NCBI RefSeq assembly: GCF_003171515.1
Contig: NC_089399.1
Span: 1,240,001-1,304,000 of the forward strand
Length of the DNA: 64,000 bases
Reading direction: 5' to 3'
Origin: Pyrenophora tritici-repentis
Lineage: Eukaryota > Ascomycota > Dothideomycetes > Pleosporales > Pleosporaceae
A program made the position numbers and the translations under genes. Under the pieces are notes generated by a model. That model was given only the letters and a program-made list of their open reading frames with translations, did not search any database and was not told the DNA's origin. Positions within the stretch are counted from its first letter, which is position 1. Each line of letters starts with the position of its first letter. Shown piece after piece: positions 53,670-64,000 of the stretch.

Positions 53670-54433
53670 GAGGGTGGATGGGGTTCAAGTTTTGTATGAA
53701 CTGCCTGAGTAGAAAAGTTTGTGGTGTTTGAGAAGTGCCGCGCTTTGCTGCGCTGTTCTGTTTGTAGCCGAGGTGAAGCCACAGGCGAGATTTTCAAGTG
53801 GGTCTTTTCTTTTTGGAGTGCAGAAGCCCGCGAGCTTGGGAGAGTGTATGTGTTTGTGAGCTGGAAAGCGGCAGCCTGCTGGCTTGTGATTATAGCTGTG
53901 ATCTGATGACGTTGCAACTTGTGGTGACGCGAAGGCTGGCCTGATTTGTCTTGTTTCAGTTGGAGGTCAACTTTGGAGTATGTGAGATATGGAATGTAAA
54001 ATGGAAGAAGGAAAGGAGCAGACGAAGTAGCTTATAGGAAAAGAAAGTTAGTAGGGCATAAAATTTTGTGGTACCGCAGATGGTAGAGCGACCGCTGTTT
54101 GCGGTTCGGTAGACACACCCGTAATGCTTTTACACTCAAACGGGTATATTCATACAAAATGTGGGACTGCTGGGCAAATGGTTACAAAGTACCATGGATT
54201 GCGCAGAAAATTCTAGCTCTCTAAGCCGCAGCAGCGAATAGATCCAGGGTCGTGTGGTAAGATTGGTGCTGGACCACAGAACGGGGGGTAAGTATGAGGT
54301 ATTGCCGACTGGCCCAAGCGCCTGACGTGTGTTTCCGGTCCTGCTCCAAATCTTCATGAGGGTCGGCATTGGCATACGACCATCAACAACCCCGTCCCCC
54401 ATCCTCATCCTCGCCATCCGGAGGCAGCCCACA
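53670..54433. promoter_or_regulatory. Divergent promoter region upstream of Mic60
   Basis: About 760 bases. A tRNA-like fragment near 54071-54105 was examined and rejected as a gene. Otherwise ordinary. Confidence 0.4.
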
Positions 54434-56359
54434 ATGCTGCGTGCCTCGATTCTTCGGGCTCGTCCAGCTGTCCGGCCATTGGCTCGGGCCGCCCGCCCGC
54501 AATGGCATGTCGCCCAGCGCTTCTATGTCGACGACAAGAAGAACTTGGGCGAAACAGCTGTTCCCAACCCGGCCCCTACTACGCAGCCGTCATCAAGTCC
54601 ATCAAACCCGACACCTGTTCAGGAAAACACCATCCCCGCCTCTGAAGTGCCCAAAGGTCCACCTGCCCCAGACAGTACCATAGGCGCATCCCGCGATGCC
54701 CCAACCACACAGCCCTCGACAACACCACCAACTGGTACCGGCACGGCCAGTGTAGCGCCCGATCCAATCAAGCCACTACCAAAGAAGAAGCGACGGAGGT
54801 TCCGCAGGTTTCTCCTCTGGCTCACTATCCTCTCTGGCCTTGGCTACGCAGGTGGTGTCTGGTACTCGCTTGTCTCGGACAACTTCCACGATTTCTTCAC
54901 CGAGTACATTCCATATGGCGAGGACGCGGTTGCATACTTTGAGGAGCGTGAATTCCGACGGCGCTTCCCGGGCCGTGCTGGCGAACCCAGGCTCCACCCC
55001 CAGATTTCTGGCGAGAACAAGGTCACCATTCCTGGAAGGAGCGGACTGACTGCACGCCCCGCAAAGGAAAACAGCAGCGACCTCGCCAGCCGTGGCCCAC
55101 ATGTCAGTGCAGTGGACGACAACAAGAAGCAGGACAAGACCGAGTCGGGTGGACAACAGCCAAAGGTCTCCTCGCAGACTCCAGTAGCCAAAGAACAGCC
55201 CGTCCAGGCCACCGAGACTGCTTCATCCAAAGCCATTACTCCGCTTGACCACCTTAACGTACCCTCTGCCACTGAGCCCGTCGTGCAAGATGTTGTCAAG
55301 ATTGTCAACGACATCATCACCGTCGTCAACGCAGACAATGCCCACGATGGCAAGTACAACTCTGCGCTAGACAAGGCCAAGAGTGAACTCACAAAGGTCG
55401 TTTCCGACATCAACGCCATGAAGGAGACGCTCGAACAGCAAGCAGAGGCCAAGGTCAAGGCCGCCCATGCTGAGTTCGACCAAGCCGCCAAGGAGCTGAT
55501 CCAGCGTCTGGACCACCAAATGCAGGCACAGGAGACGCAGTTCAAGGAAGAGTTCGAGAATGAGCGTGAGCGCCTGTCCCAGTCATACAAGGAGAGGCTC
55601 CAGTCGGAGCTACAAGCTGCACAGAAGGTGTACGAGCAGAGCCTCAAGAACCGCCTCCTCGAACAGAGCATCAAGATGCAAAAGTCTTTCACAGCCACCG
55701 TACGGGAACGTGTCGAGGCCGAACGTGAGGGTCGTCTTGGCAAGCTGAATGAACTCTCTTCATCAGTTCACGAGCTTGAGAAACTTACTGCCGAATGGAA
55801 CAGTGTTGTGGACGCAAACTTGAAGACACAGCATTTGGTTGTCGCCGTTGAGGCCGTCAAGTCTGCACTCGAAACCCAAGTCGTTCCCAAGCCTTTTGTC
55901 ACGGAGCTGGCTGCTCTCAAGGAGATTGCCGCTGATGATCCAGTTGTGAGCGCTGCTATTGCCAGCATCAACCCCGCCGCATACCAGCGCGGCATTCCCA
56001 GCTCGGCTCTGCTAATTGATCGTTTCCGTCGCGTTGCAGGAGAAGTCAGGAAAGCTGCTCTCCTGCCTGAAGACGCAGGCATGGCGTCCCATCTTGCTTC
56101 CCTGGCCATGTCCAAGGTCCTCTTCAAGAAGTCGGGTCTTGCTGTTGGTGCAGATGTTGAAGCCGTCCTTGCACGAACCGAGGTTCTGCTCGAAGAGGGT
56201 GATCTGGACGCTGCCGCGCGTGAAATGAATGGCCTGCAGGGGTGGGCAAAGGTACTAAGCAAGGATTGGTTGAGCGAGTGCAGGCGAGTACTTGAGGTCA
56301 AGCAAGCGCTAGACGTTATTGCTACGGAGGCACGTCTAAACAGCCTACTCATCGACTAG
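54434..56359 (+). CDS. MIC60: MICOS subunit Mic60 (mitofilin)
   Basis: Single exon, 641 residues from the ATG at 54434; an in-frame ATG at 54329 would add 35 residues before the presequence and is rejected. Residues 1 to about 25 are Arg/Ala-rich (MLRASILRARPAVRPLARAA), a mitochondrial presequence. A disordered Pro/Thr-rich linker follows, then a basic patch and one membrane helix at about 126-147 (FLLWLTILSGLGYAGGVWYSLV). A coiled coil spans about 300-430. The C-terminal mitofilin domain includes FVTELAALKEIAADDPVVSAAI, GIPSSALLIDRFRRVAGEVRKAALLP and EGDLDAAAREMNGLQGWAK. The protein shapes crista junctions in the inner membrane and faces the intermembrane space. Confidence 0.94.
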   Translation: MLRASILRARPAVRPLARAARPQWHVAQRFYVDDKKNLGETAVPNPAPTTQPSSSPSNPTPVQENTIPASEVPKGPPAPDSTIGASRDAPTTQPSTTPPTGTGTASVAPDPIKPLPKKKRRRFRRFLLWLTILSGLGYAGGVWYSLVSDNFHDFFTEYIPYGEDAVAYFEEREFRRRFPGRAGEPRLHPQISGENKVTIPGRSGLTARPAKENSSDLASRGPHVSAVDDNKKQDKTESGGQQPKVSSQTPVAKEQPVQATETASSKAITPLDHLNVPSATEPVVQDVVKIVNDIITVVNADNAHDGKYNSALDKAKSELTKVVSDINAMKETLEQQAEAKVKAAHAEFDQAAKELIQRLDHQMQAQETQFKEEFENERERLSQSYKERLQSELQAAQKVYEQSLKNRLLEQSIKMQKSFTATVRERVEAEREGRLGKLNELSSSVHELEKLTAEWNSVVDANLKTQHLVVAVEAVKSALETQVVPKPFVTELAALKEIAADDPVVSAAIASINPAAYQRGIPSSALLIDRFRRVAGEVRKAALLPEDAGMASHLASLAMSKVLFKKSGLAVGADVEAVLARTEVLLEEGDLDAAAREMNGLQGWAKVLSKDWLSECRRVLEVKQALDVIATEARLNSLLID

Positions 56360-57535
56360 GGCATTCTTCTTTCTTAATCTGCCCTAGCTATGATGACGCA
56401 TATATAGCACGGTGCCCTTTTTCCCTTTGAGTTGATAGAGTCAGCACTGCAGCTTGTACGAGTAGCTTATAAACGTTGTCCATGTTCAGACTGTTGGCAC
56501 TCGGAAAGTTCTTGATATGTGAGTCTGAGAGAGAGTTATTTTGAGGTCTATAGAAAGCTTTCACTAAGGTTTGTCGTCTCAATCACCAAGGACGGACTGG
56601 GAAAGAGAGCATCGCCACCCAATGCTTGTATATGTGTGCAGACACATAGTTCAAAGAGGGCCGATTGGAAAGCATGTCGGTCGTCGAAGCAAATGGCAGA
56701 CCCTGAACGAACCAGGGACACGTCCATGCCGTGATGATGCGTACAGGAACCCTAATCTAGAACATGGCTACCACCATCGGTTCCCTTGCACATACGCGTA
56801 TATCCCCACACATGTCACTGACAGTCGACTGGCCGGCGCACTTCAAGAGCAGTACCAATTACATATGCGAACCACCGTCTGCGGAGGCCAGTAACCGGGT
56901 CGGTGGCGGAGCATCACTGCACAAGCAGCAGGTCTTGACACTGGATCCACACATGCGCCTTCCAAGAGCAAATTAAGCACGCCCAAGAACAGCCAAGGGC
57001 CCGCTATCTAGTGGCTTCGCTGTGCTTGTTTATCAAGCGCACCTTGATGTTTGTCTTTCGCAGCTTCCGTTTTGGGCAGTGGCGCAGAAATAAAAGAGGG
57101 GCTGGAAGCTTAGCCGGGCATTGCATATTATGACTTTACATTATCTCCGACATGTTATGTAGCTGGTATTGTTTACTCGTGCGACCTGACAATGAGCAAG
57201 TATGTATCATCTACACGCAGTTATCTGCTCTACTTCAGTCAGCAGCACTCCAATTGCCCCCGATGGACCGAAAAAAGCAAAACTAGTTATGCTTCCATCA
57301 AACGACGAAAATGCTGCGATATCCGCCCCGAAAGATACGAGGCTGGGATCGGCGTGCAGGCTAGTATGCAGCCCGTCTGTGCTACTATCAACCTTCCAAA
57401 TGGGGTACCAGTCCCCTTCCTGCGCCGAGGGTGGTCCAGCATGTGTAATGACGCGTTGCTTTCCAGAAGGCTTAAATAGCCGTCGAGAACGTTTATTGAA
57501 GATCCACCGACTCTCTCTCGCTCCTTGTATACACG
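56360..57535. promoter_or_regulatory. Intergenic 1.2 kb, sedolisin promoter
   Basis: No gene seen; several open frames overlap near 57190-57590 on both strands without coding support. A TATA-like CTTAAATAG lies at 57471-57479, about 60 bases upstream of the next ATG. Confidence 0.45.
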
Positions 57536-59414
57536 ATGCATTTTTTTGCGTCTGCTGTGTTGGTTGCCATCGCTGCAAGTGATGCGCTTGCATCACCTGT
57601 GAAGGCGAGATCGCCGTATGCGGTCAAGGAAACGCACTATGTACCACGCGAGTGGCAGAAGCTCGGCAGAGCCCATGGAGCGAAGACCATTCAGCTGCAG
57701 ATTGGTCTCAAGCAGGGGAGGTTTGAGGAGCTTGATCGTCATCTTCACGAGGGTATGTTTATTTGGGTTGCAAATTGGGATATAAGCTAAAATTGAAACA
57801 GTCTCGGATCCTGACCATGTTCGTTATGGCCAGCATTTGACCCCCGAAGAGGTCGACGAGCTTGTTGCTCCCACCTCGGAGACCTATAATTTGGTTCATG
57901 AATGGCTCCGTGAGAACGGCATCAGCACCGACAACTTGGGTTACAGCTCGGCAAAGGACTGGGTTATCGTTCACCTTCCCATTGAGATGGTTGAGAGTCT
58001 TCTCGACACAGAATATCACACGTACAAGCACAAGGATGGCTCTGTCGTTGCCCGCACGACTAAATGGTCGCTTCCCCGCCACCTTCATAGCCACATCGAT
58101 ACCGTGCAGCCCACCACTTCATTCTTCAAGACCACAGCTCAGGCTTCGACCTTGTATGATGAGCAGGCTGAGGTTCCCGCGAGCTACAAGACTCCCTTGA
58201 ACAACACAATTGCTGCCGTCTGCAACGTGACATCCGTCACCCCTGAGTGCTTTCAAACTCTCTACAAGACAAAGTGGTACCAAACCAAAGCCAGCCACAA
58301 AAACAGCGTCGCCTTCAACAATTTCCTTGGCGAGATTCCTATCCGCCCAGACACCAAGAAGTTCCTCGAGAAGTACAGACCAGAGGCCGTCTCACAGGCT
58401 TACGGCTTCAAGACCATTTCCATTGACAACGGACCCCTCCAAGACGGAGCTCTCACCCTAAACCAGTCAGCCAAAGGCACCAGCAGGGAAGCCAACCTTG
58501 ACGTCCAGGCCATCGCGGGCATCAGCTGGAAAACTCCCATCACCTCTTACTCAACCGGTGGCTCGCCCCCTTTCACCCCTGACATTACCACCCCCACGAA
58601 CACAAACGAGCCCTACCTCGTATGGGTAAACTGGCTCTTGACCCAGCGTAGCATCCCCAACATCATCTCTACATCGTACGGCGACAGCGAGCAAACCGTT
58701 CCCCGCGCCTATGCCGAGCGTGTATGCCGCCAATTCGCCCAAGTCGGTGCCCGTGGAACAACCCTTTTCTTCTCCTCTGGTGACAGCGGTATTGGCGGCA
58801 CAGACTCCTGCTACACAAACGACGGCACCAACAAGTACCAATTCAACCCCAACTTCCCGGCCTCTTGCCCCTACGTCACCACTGTCGGCGCTACCATGAA
58901 CTTCCAGCCCGAAGAAGCCGCATACAGACCTTCTCGCAACACGACTGCCGGATTCCGGGACCTATACGCTAGCGGCAGTGGATTCAGCAACTACTTCTCC
59001 CGCCCCTCTTACCAAGACAAGGTTGTGCCCAAGTACATCAAGGAGCTTAACGGCACGTATGACGGTCTTTACAACAAGACTGGCCGTGGATACCCCGATC
59101 TCGCTGCCCAGGGTCTGTACTTTGCCTACTTCTGGAACGGAACGGAGGGTACCATTTCCGGTACTTCGGCCTCTTCACCCCTGACCGCTGGTATCTTCGC
59201 CCTGGTCAATGACGCACTAATTTCAAAGGGAAAGCCTACGCTGGGCTTCTTGAACCCTTGGTTGTACAAGAAGGGTTACAAGGGCCTTACAGATATCACA
59301 AAGGGAACGAGCCATGGATGCAATGTTGATGGTTTCCCGGTCACCAAGGGCTGGGACCCTGTTACTGGGTTCGGTACTCCTGACTTCCCGGAGTTGGTCA
59401 AGTTGGCGTGCTAA
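57536..59414 (+). CDS. Secreted sedolisin / tripeptidyl peptidase (S53)
   Basis: Two exons (57536-57752, 57802-59414) with a 49-base intron give 609 residues. A signal peptide occupies about residues 1-19 (FFASAVLVAIAAS). The pro-kumamolisin propeptide follows (REWQKLGRAHGAKTIQLQIG, DPDHVRYGQHLTPEEVDELV, LPRHLHSHIDTVQPT). In the catalytic domain E302 and D306 (EANLDVQ), D400 (SSGDSG) and S528 (SGTSASSP) form the Glu-Asp-Ser site of S53. The C-terminal calcium loop is GLTDITKG..GWDPVTGFGTP. Such enzymes work at acid pH and release tripeptides from proteins outside the cell or in the vacuole. Several N-glycosylation sites (NNT, NVT, NGT) are present. Confidence 0.95.
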
Positions 59415-60865
59415 ATAACGTGTATTTTTGTAAAATAAGGAGCATGTGATGATAGTCATGATGTATGAAAGTTGAAATGTATATATTTAAGAAATTTCGA
59501 TATGTATGACTACATGAACAGCCACATAAAATGTAATATGCACTGTGAGTCCACGATGATGTATGCAGAAGTAGATACAAATAATATTATTAGTACCTCT
59601 TGGTCAGCCATATAGCTGACTCTGTTTGCATTTAATCGTCCTACAGAGCTAGCATTTATCTGTGCAAGTTTGATTTTCAACTAGGATAGGAAAGTTCCCT
59701 CTAAAGGTATAGATTATTTATAACCTCACCACACAGTCAGCCTTCCAGACGATGCAAGGCTGTAGCAACATCCTGAATCTAGTATACTTTTAAAATTCGG
59801 TCTCGGACAGAGAAATAGGTACTGTTGTCGCTGATAAGCCTACCTGAAAATATTTGCTGATTTTACAACCTGATACTTACCGCGTGTTGTGGTCTTTGCT
59901 AAACTGCAAGAACTTAAAAAGTCACGTTGTCCGTAAATAGTGCCAAGAGCACAGAAGGATAGATTAAAAGGCTTATTGCACTTAAACAGGCAATATGCCG
60001 ATATAAGCACCATAAGCAGCATTTCGAGACCCCCACACCTAGCTAAGCCGCCGCAAGGCTTGGCACAAGCTTACATGCGAACGTGTCAAAACACCATGTT
60101 GGTTGCTCTTAGTTTCGAGCCACCGTACGTACGTGGCGAGCACGTGACTACGTGCGTGGCCCGTGCCGTGGGGTGGGATTCAGTTCGTACGCGAGCTGCA
60201 GCCCACCTCCTCTAATCAATCATAACCATCTACTTCAACTCGTTGCAACGACCGTTACTTGATTCAACCTCACCTTTGCCGTATCAACACACCATTTCTA
60301 CGCTTTTTGTGTTTGCCAGGTAGAGGTATGTTACCTATTTAGGCTTCTTGGATTTGTGATACCCCAACTCGATACTTGAAAATTCATAAGCACCATAAGC
60401 AATACAGAGGACCTATGCCTCTAACCTCAAAGATGCTTAGCGCTGATAAAAGTATTTAGGAAAACTACCTTACAAGAGATAGCCGACAAGATACAACGTC
60501 ACTTGACATACACACCACCAACAATTCCTATTACGAAGCACACACTTTGTATGTTGAACAGACTTAGCAGGCCAACTACGTACTTATCCGCTTCTAGATG
60601 GCGTCAGCAAAGAGCTTCGAAGGTTACTAAGGTTTGGACTATTGATCCCTTCACTAGTTTAGGGACAAGCGCGGTATGATGTACACTCAAGGCGGACAAC
60701 ATAGTGTCAGGGAATGTAGTATCTGAGCAGGTATAAATATAAGAGCAATTCGAGTCTTTCAAGATATACAGACACTTGATACATTGCAGTCAAACAGTGT
60801 TCCATCAACTTCAACACCCACACTATACCTCAACTTACTCTCCCAAATTTCAACCCACGTTCAAG
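59415..60865. other. AT-rich gene-poor 1.45 kb
   Basis: No gene is supported. The 16-base sequence ATAAGCACCATAAGCA occurs at 60003-60018 and again at 60386-60401. A CACGTG box (60140-60145) lies in a stretch rich in CGTACG/ACGTG. It forms the promoter side of the small secreted protein gene. Confidence 0.45.
60732..60739 (+). promoter_or_regulatory. TATA box of the small secreted protein gene
   Basis: TATAAATA, 134 bases upstream of the ATG at 60866; a clean TATA is uncommon in this window and suggests regulated, possibly strong, transcription. Confidence 0.55.
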
Positions 60866-61325
60866 ATGCTCTCCCTCAAAGCAACTACCGCACTTGCTTG
60901 CGGACTTCTCATGGCTGTTACCACCGAGGCCAAACTCAATTTCGGAATGGACGCCAGCAGCAACTGTAAGTCCATCTAGATCAGATGACCCATCAGAAAA
61001 AGAGGAAAAGCTTAAGCCTCTTTCAGTTTTGTGGGTCGACGGGCAAAGCTCATGCACAGCCGTCAGGATCAATGCCCGTGGCGAGAATCCGTGCGGTCAC
61101 AAAGTCACTTTGAACAACGGCCAGACCTGTGAGTGCTACAGTGCCCCTCCAACCCCTTGCAAGTTACATCGCTTCTAACAGAACCTGTACGTATTAGACA
61201 GTCTAGAAGGCTGTGGTGGTCAGCAGTTTATCCTGAACGGCGATGGATCCTTCAACAGTGTGTGCGGCACCCAAGTTTTCAACACAGACTGTGGCATCCA
61301 ACGTACTTTGAGGTGCCCTTTCTAA
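60866..61325 (+). CDS. Small secreted six-cysteine protein (effector-like)
   Basis: Three exons (60866-60965, 61027-61128, 61198-61325) with introns of 61 and 69 bases give 109 residues. A signal peptide lies at about 1-22 (LKATTALACGLLMAVTTEA). The mature part of about 87 residues has six cysteines in SSC, NPCGH, EGCGGQ, SVCGT, TDCG and LRC contexts, enough for three disulfides. Gly/Asn/Asp-rich turns (LNNGQTYSLEGC and FILNGDGSFN) suggest a compact beta fold. Intron 2 has a CTAAC branch site and an acceptor chosen because it alone keeps the frame open. The 3' end is less sure: a further intron is possible near 61319. I recognise no family. A secreted role outside the cell is supported; activity on a host is inference. 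Confidence 0.65.
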
Positions 61326-62143
61326 GTCCGCATCTCGCTTTTGTCCAAATTTGACTAGCCTCTGCTACAGATTCCATTCAATAGCCAAAGGTCTTTGTCC
61401 TCGATGCCAACATTTTGCACAAGCAACATTTTGATGACGAGGCCAGCAAAGCTTCCATCAACAGTCAAGTTTCTGGATAGGTGGTTATCTACACACTCTT
61501 TTTATTAGTACTGTCATTAGGCTTTGCGCTTTAGCAAGCTCCACCTCATTCTTTACAGAATCATCGATAAAACAAATCTGGTTTTCTAATCCAACGGCAT
61601 CAATGGCCTCGTTGAACGTCAGTGCATCCCTAGTAATAACGTGAATATGGTAACTTGCCTATCTGGCTACATGATGAGATCTTGTGATAGGTGACGCAAA
61701 AGCATGGTTCTACCGAGGAAGTCAAATGCCTTGACACAAGCGGAGATGCTATCTAATTTCTCACAGCTTCAATAGTCTGAGGGACCAAGCTAAGGACTCT
61801 ACTAATAATTAAGCTGCTGCGTTAACGCAGGAATCTATCGCAAGAGACTTGTGTCTGTTTTTTGTATTTAGATTGTGGTGCTGTAAGTATAGATACATAG
61901 TTTGAACATAGCCTTGTATTGTTTAGTTAGATCACATATCCTCCGTGCTCGCTACTGATTCATCGCCAAAGCTCCTCTCTCTTCTCTTTTCTTTCTCTTT
62001 ATAATCCTCACCTTGCTAATAACTCTACGTATCTGGTTATTATTACAGATCACTACGAGGAACATCGACTCAAATCCGGGTGATCCTGTAGCCTAGAGGC
62101 AGATACATGTCGTCATATCTTTACCAGACACTACTCAAACCCC
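61326..62143. other. Gene-poor AT-rich region
   Basis: Between the small secreted protein gene and the end of the exchanger gene. A 30-codon open stretch at about 61388-61480 looks coding-like but has no supported splice link. Nothing else seen. Confidence 0.4.
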
Positions 62144-63665
62144 TCACGTGCCATTGGAAGTAGCAACATCAGGGTTCGGGTAATACCACGCTGCCACAGC
62201 CACGATGACGTACACAATCTACGTAATCTGTCAGCAAACTTGTTCCACTAACCACACGCCCAGTCAAGACAAGAACTTACGATAAGCATGGCACCCTCGA
62301 GATAATTGCTCTCTCCATCCCTCAAGAAGTTGCCTACGACAACAATACTCAACACAAGCAGAACAACCATGAAAATCTCAAAGTTGAGATCCATGTCCTT
62401 GCCCATGATCCAGCCTACGATGACGACAAGTGGGGCATTGAACAAGGCTGTTTGGATCGAAGGGCCGATGCAGTGGAAGAGGGCGAAGTTCTAAATGGAT
62501 TACGTTAGCAGCGGTATGTTCCAGTGGCAGAGCTTACGTACAATCTGACCATCCCACGCCTCATCGATAGCAGTCAAGTGCTCAGCAGCCTTTTCCACAA
62601 GCGGAAGCATGATGAGACCGAGGAATTGGTCAGGGACACCCGCTTCAACGACATCCTCGATGCGCTCGACGAGAAAGTAGGCCAACAGTGTGACAAGAGC
62701 GAGAGAAAGAATGAGTGCAACAATGCATTCTGTGAAAGTGAACTTGGGTTTTGCGAGATCTTCGTGGTGGTCTAGATCTGCGTGTTCGTCTGCTTCGAGC
62801 ACTTCGTCGAAGAGGGAGTGTTGGGAACGGGCGTTGTACCAAATGAAACTGAAACACGATCAGTAGTGACCAGATGGAAGGGGGGTGTTACCTACATGCC
62901 AAAAGCGATGATCAGCAGAATTGAAGTAATCTGACTGATTCTCAACACGTTATGCTTGAGTACCTCCTCTGTAAACTCGTGCTTGCCATGTGCCGTCTTA
63001 ACCGCCGAGCCCTTGAGCGCACTGTAATACGCACTCGGGATGAGCAAGCCAAACCCAGCGACCAGCAACAATCCAGAACCCACCTCACTAACCGAAGCAT
63101 GGAACTTTTGACTGAGAGTCCTCAATCCGCCAACAAAAAAGCACAGTCCCAAGCATAACAGCAGATTCGTAAGTATAGACCCCAGAATGGCAGCTTGGAT
63201 AACAGGCACCAAATTTCCATCTTCACTAGAGCCTCCCTCATCACCACCCTCATGTTTCGCAATCAGCACCACAAACAGCACAATCTCCACAATGGAGCCA
63301 AACGCAGTTTCAATCAGAATCCCGCTGACTTTAGGCATCTTCCTCGCAAACTCCTGGCCTGCGAAGCCCAGCAGATTGGCCACGGGAACCATGCCAATGT
63401 AACTCGTAACAAACACAGCAATCGGCATGTTGGGAGCGACGAAATTCAAAATGAAGGCTACGAGGACCAAAGGCCAAAGGAGGTTTGTATATTTTGCTGC
63501 CTTGCTCCCGGAGCGCCAGGCTACGGTGAGGAAATGGGTGGGATGGAAGCCGGTGCGACCGCTTTCGCCATCCGGGTGGATGTTGTGCTGAGGGAGGAAA
63601 TTGTGGGCATGATTGAGCAAGGGTACCGTCTCGGAATGATGGTTGTGGGTGTGGTTGTGGGCCAT
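62144..63665 (-). CDS. Vacuolar Ca2+/H+ exchanger (CAX family, Vcx1-like)
   Basis: Four exons (63665-62896, 62848-62542, 62490-62281, 62218-62144; minus strand) with introns of 47, 51 and 62 bases give 453 residues. The ATG at 63665 is preferred to an in-frame upstream ATG at 63980, which adds a leader-like segment. The N-terminus is His-rich and cytosolic. Eleven or so membrane helices follow. The two cation-binding repeats are visible as GQEFARKMPKVSGILIETAFGSIVEIV (c-1 type) and PLVEKAAEHLTAIDEAWDGQI (c-2 type). An acidic loop (LFDEVLEADEHADLDHHEDL) separates the halves. It uses the proton gradient to load Ca2+ into the vacuole. The last exon ends in IVYVIVAVAAWYYP. Confidence 0.92.
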
Positions 63666-64000
63666 GGCTGGTTGCCCGATTGAGCAATGGGCTGGCTTCG
63701 GCTGTGGAGGAAGCTGTGGTTGGTGCGGGAGCTGGGGAATGAATACCCTGGATAGCGCGACCCCACAAAGCTTAAAGGTCGGGCGAATGCGCGGTTGGCT
63801 GCTGCATGCAACGAATGAAGCTTGCGAGTTTGGCTGTGAAAGAGCAATTGATGAGAGAAGAAGGAGGAGATGAGGTACAAAGATGGCGGGGACGACGCTG
63901 GCACGAGAGCCAAGACGCGGCTGAGGCTGGGCGTTTTCGCAAAAAACAAGGCGGGACCTCGGTGACAGCGGTTTTGTCAACGGTAACGTTGAACGATGAT
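63666..64000. promoter_or_regulatory. Upstream region of the exchanger gene
   Basis: 335 bases up to the window edge, presumed promoter and leader. No other gene seen. Confidence 0.4.

Noticed and set aside
54071..54105. tRNA-Asn-like hairpin (loop CTGTTTG with TGGTAGAGCG before it)
   Set aside because: The anticodon arm and a D-arm-like stretch are present, but no acceptor stem or B box follows at the right distance. At best a fragment.
57207..57596. Overlapping open frames on both strands before the sedolisin gene
   Set aside because: They run across the promoter and start of a well-supported gene and show no domain.
61388..61480. 30-codon open stretch as an extra exon of the small secreted protein
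   Set aside because: No donor in the right phase links it to the previous exon, so it cannot be joined with confidence.

Overview
The window looks like nuclear DNA of a filamentous ascomycete. Most genes carry short introns of about 47-70 bases with GT..AG ends and CTAAC-type branch sites, codons are balanced, and the protein set is typically fungal: a Zn2Cys6 regulator, C2H2 regulators, a COP9 subunit, Mic60, GH16 and S53 secreted enzymes, and a type-2 glycosyltransferase linked to hyphal growth. A plant-associated Dothideomycete (Pleosporales) is my best guess. That is inference from gene style, since no database search was possible.

Layout. 0-5.4 kb: a SAM methyltransferase, a tiny cysteine-rich metallothionein-like gene of two exons, and a tandem array of three related four-helix membrane proteins on the minus strand. 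The middle copy is broken by two frame changes and carries a 162-bp MITE in its intron. 5.4-14 kb: a 28-bp perfect palindrome, a second methyltransferase of the secondary-metabolism type, a secreted Pro/Ser-rich mucin-like protein with an Apple/PAN-like segment, a GT34 glycosyltransferase, a thioredoxin-fold protein lacking the redox cysteines, and a decayed zinc-binding gene. 14-25.7 kb: a DUF2828/vWA protein divergent from a Zn2Cys6 regulator with a second cysteine-histidine domain, then CSN1 and a C2H2 regulator. 25.7-31.4 kb: 5.7 kb without a supportable gene. 31.4-36.7 kb: a membrane GT2 polysaccharide synthase, a gene-poor stretch and a secreted GH16 glucanase. 36.9-44.4 kb: an alanyl-tRNA editing protein, an NIF3-like protein, an intron-containing tRNA-Cys, a small membrane protein and the mitochondrial aspartate/glutamate carrier. 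44.4-56.4 kb: a C2H2 regulator with a long leader region, a divergent Rab5/Sac1 pair, an acidic protein of unknown role and Mic60. 57.5-64 kb: a secreted sedolisin, an AT-richer gene-poor stretch holding a small secreted six-cysteine protein (effector-like), and a vacuolar Ca2+/H+ exchanger.

Functional themes. Several genes fall into groups: endomembrane lipid and traffic (Rab5, Sac1), mitochondria (carrier, Mic60, a possible dual-targeted tRNA editor), cell wall or glycan work (GT34, GT2, GH16), secretion (mucin-like protein, sedolisin, small cysteine-rich protein) and metal or ion handling (metallothionein-like peptide, CAX exchanger). They are not one operon-like cluster. Most are independent genes in a normal eukaryotic arrangement. 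The least ordinary parts are the membrane-protein array with its MITE and pseudogene, the split regulator at 17.5-20 kb, the short genes that simple ORF finding misses (1674-1859 and 60866-61325), and the empty 5.7 kb.
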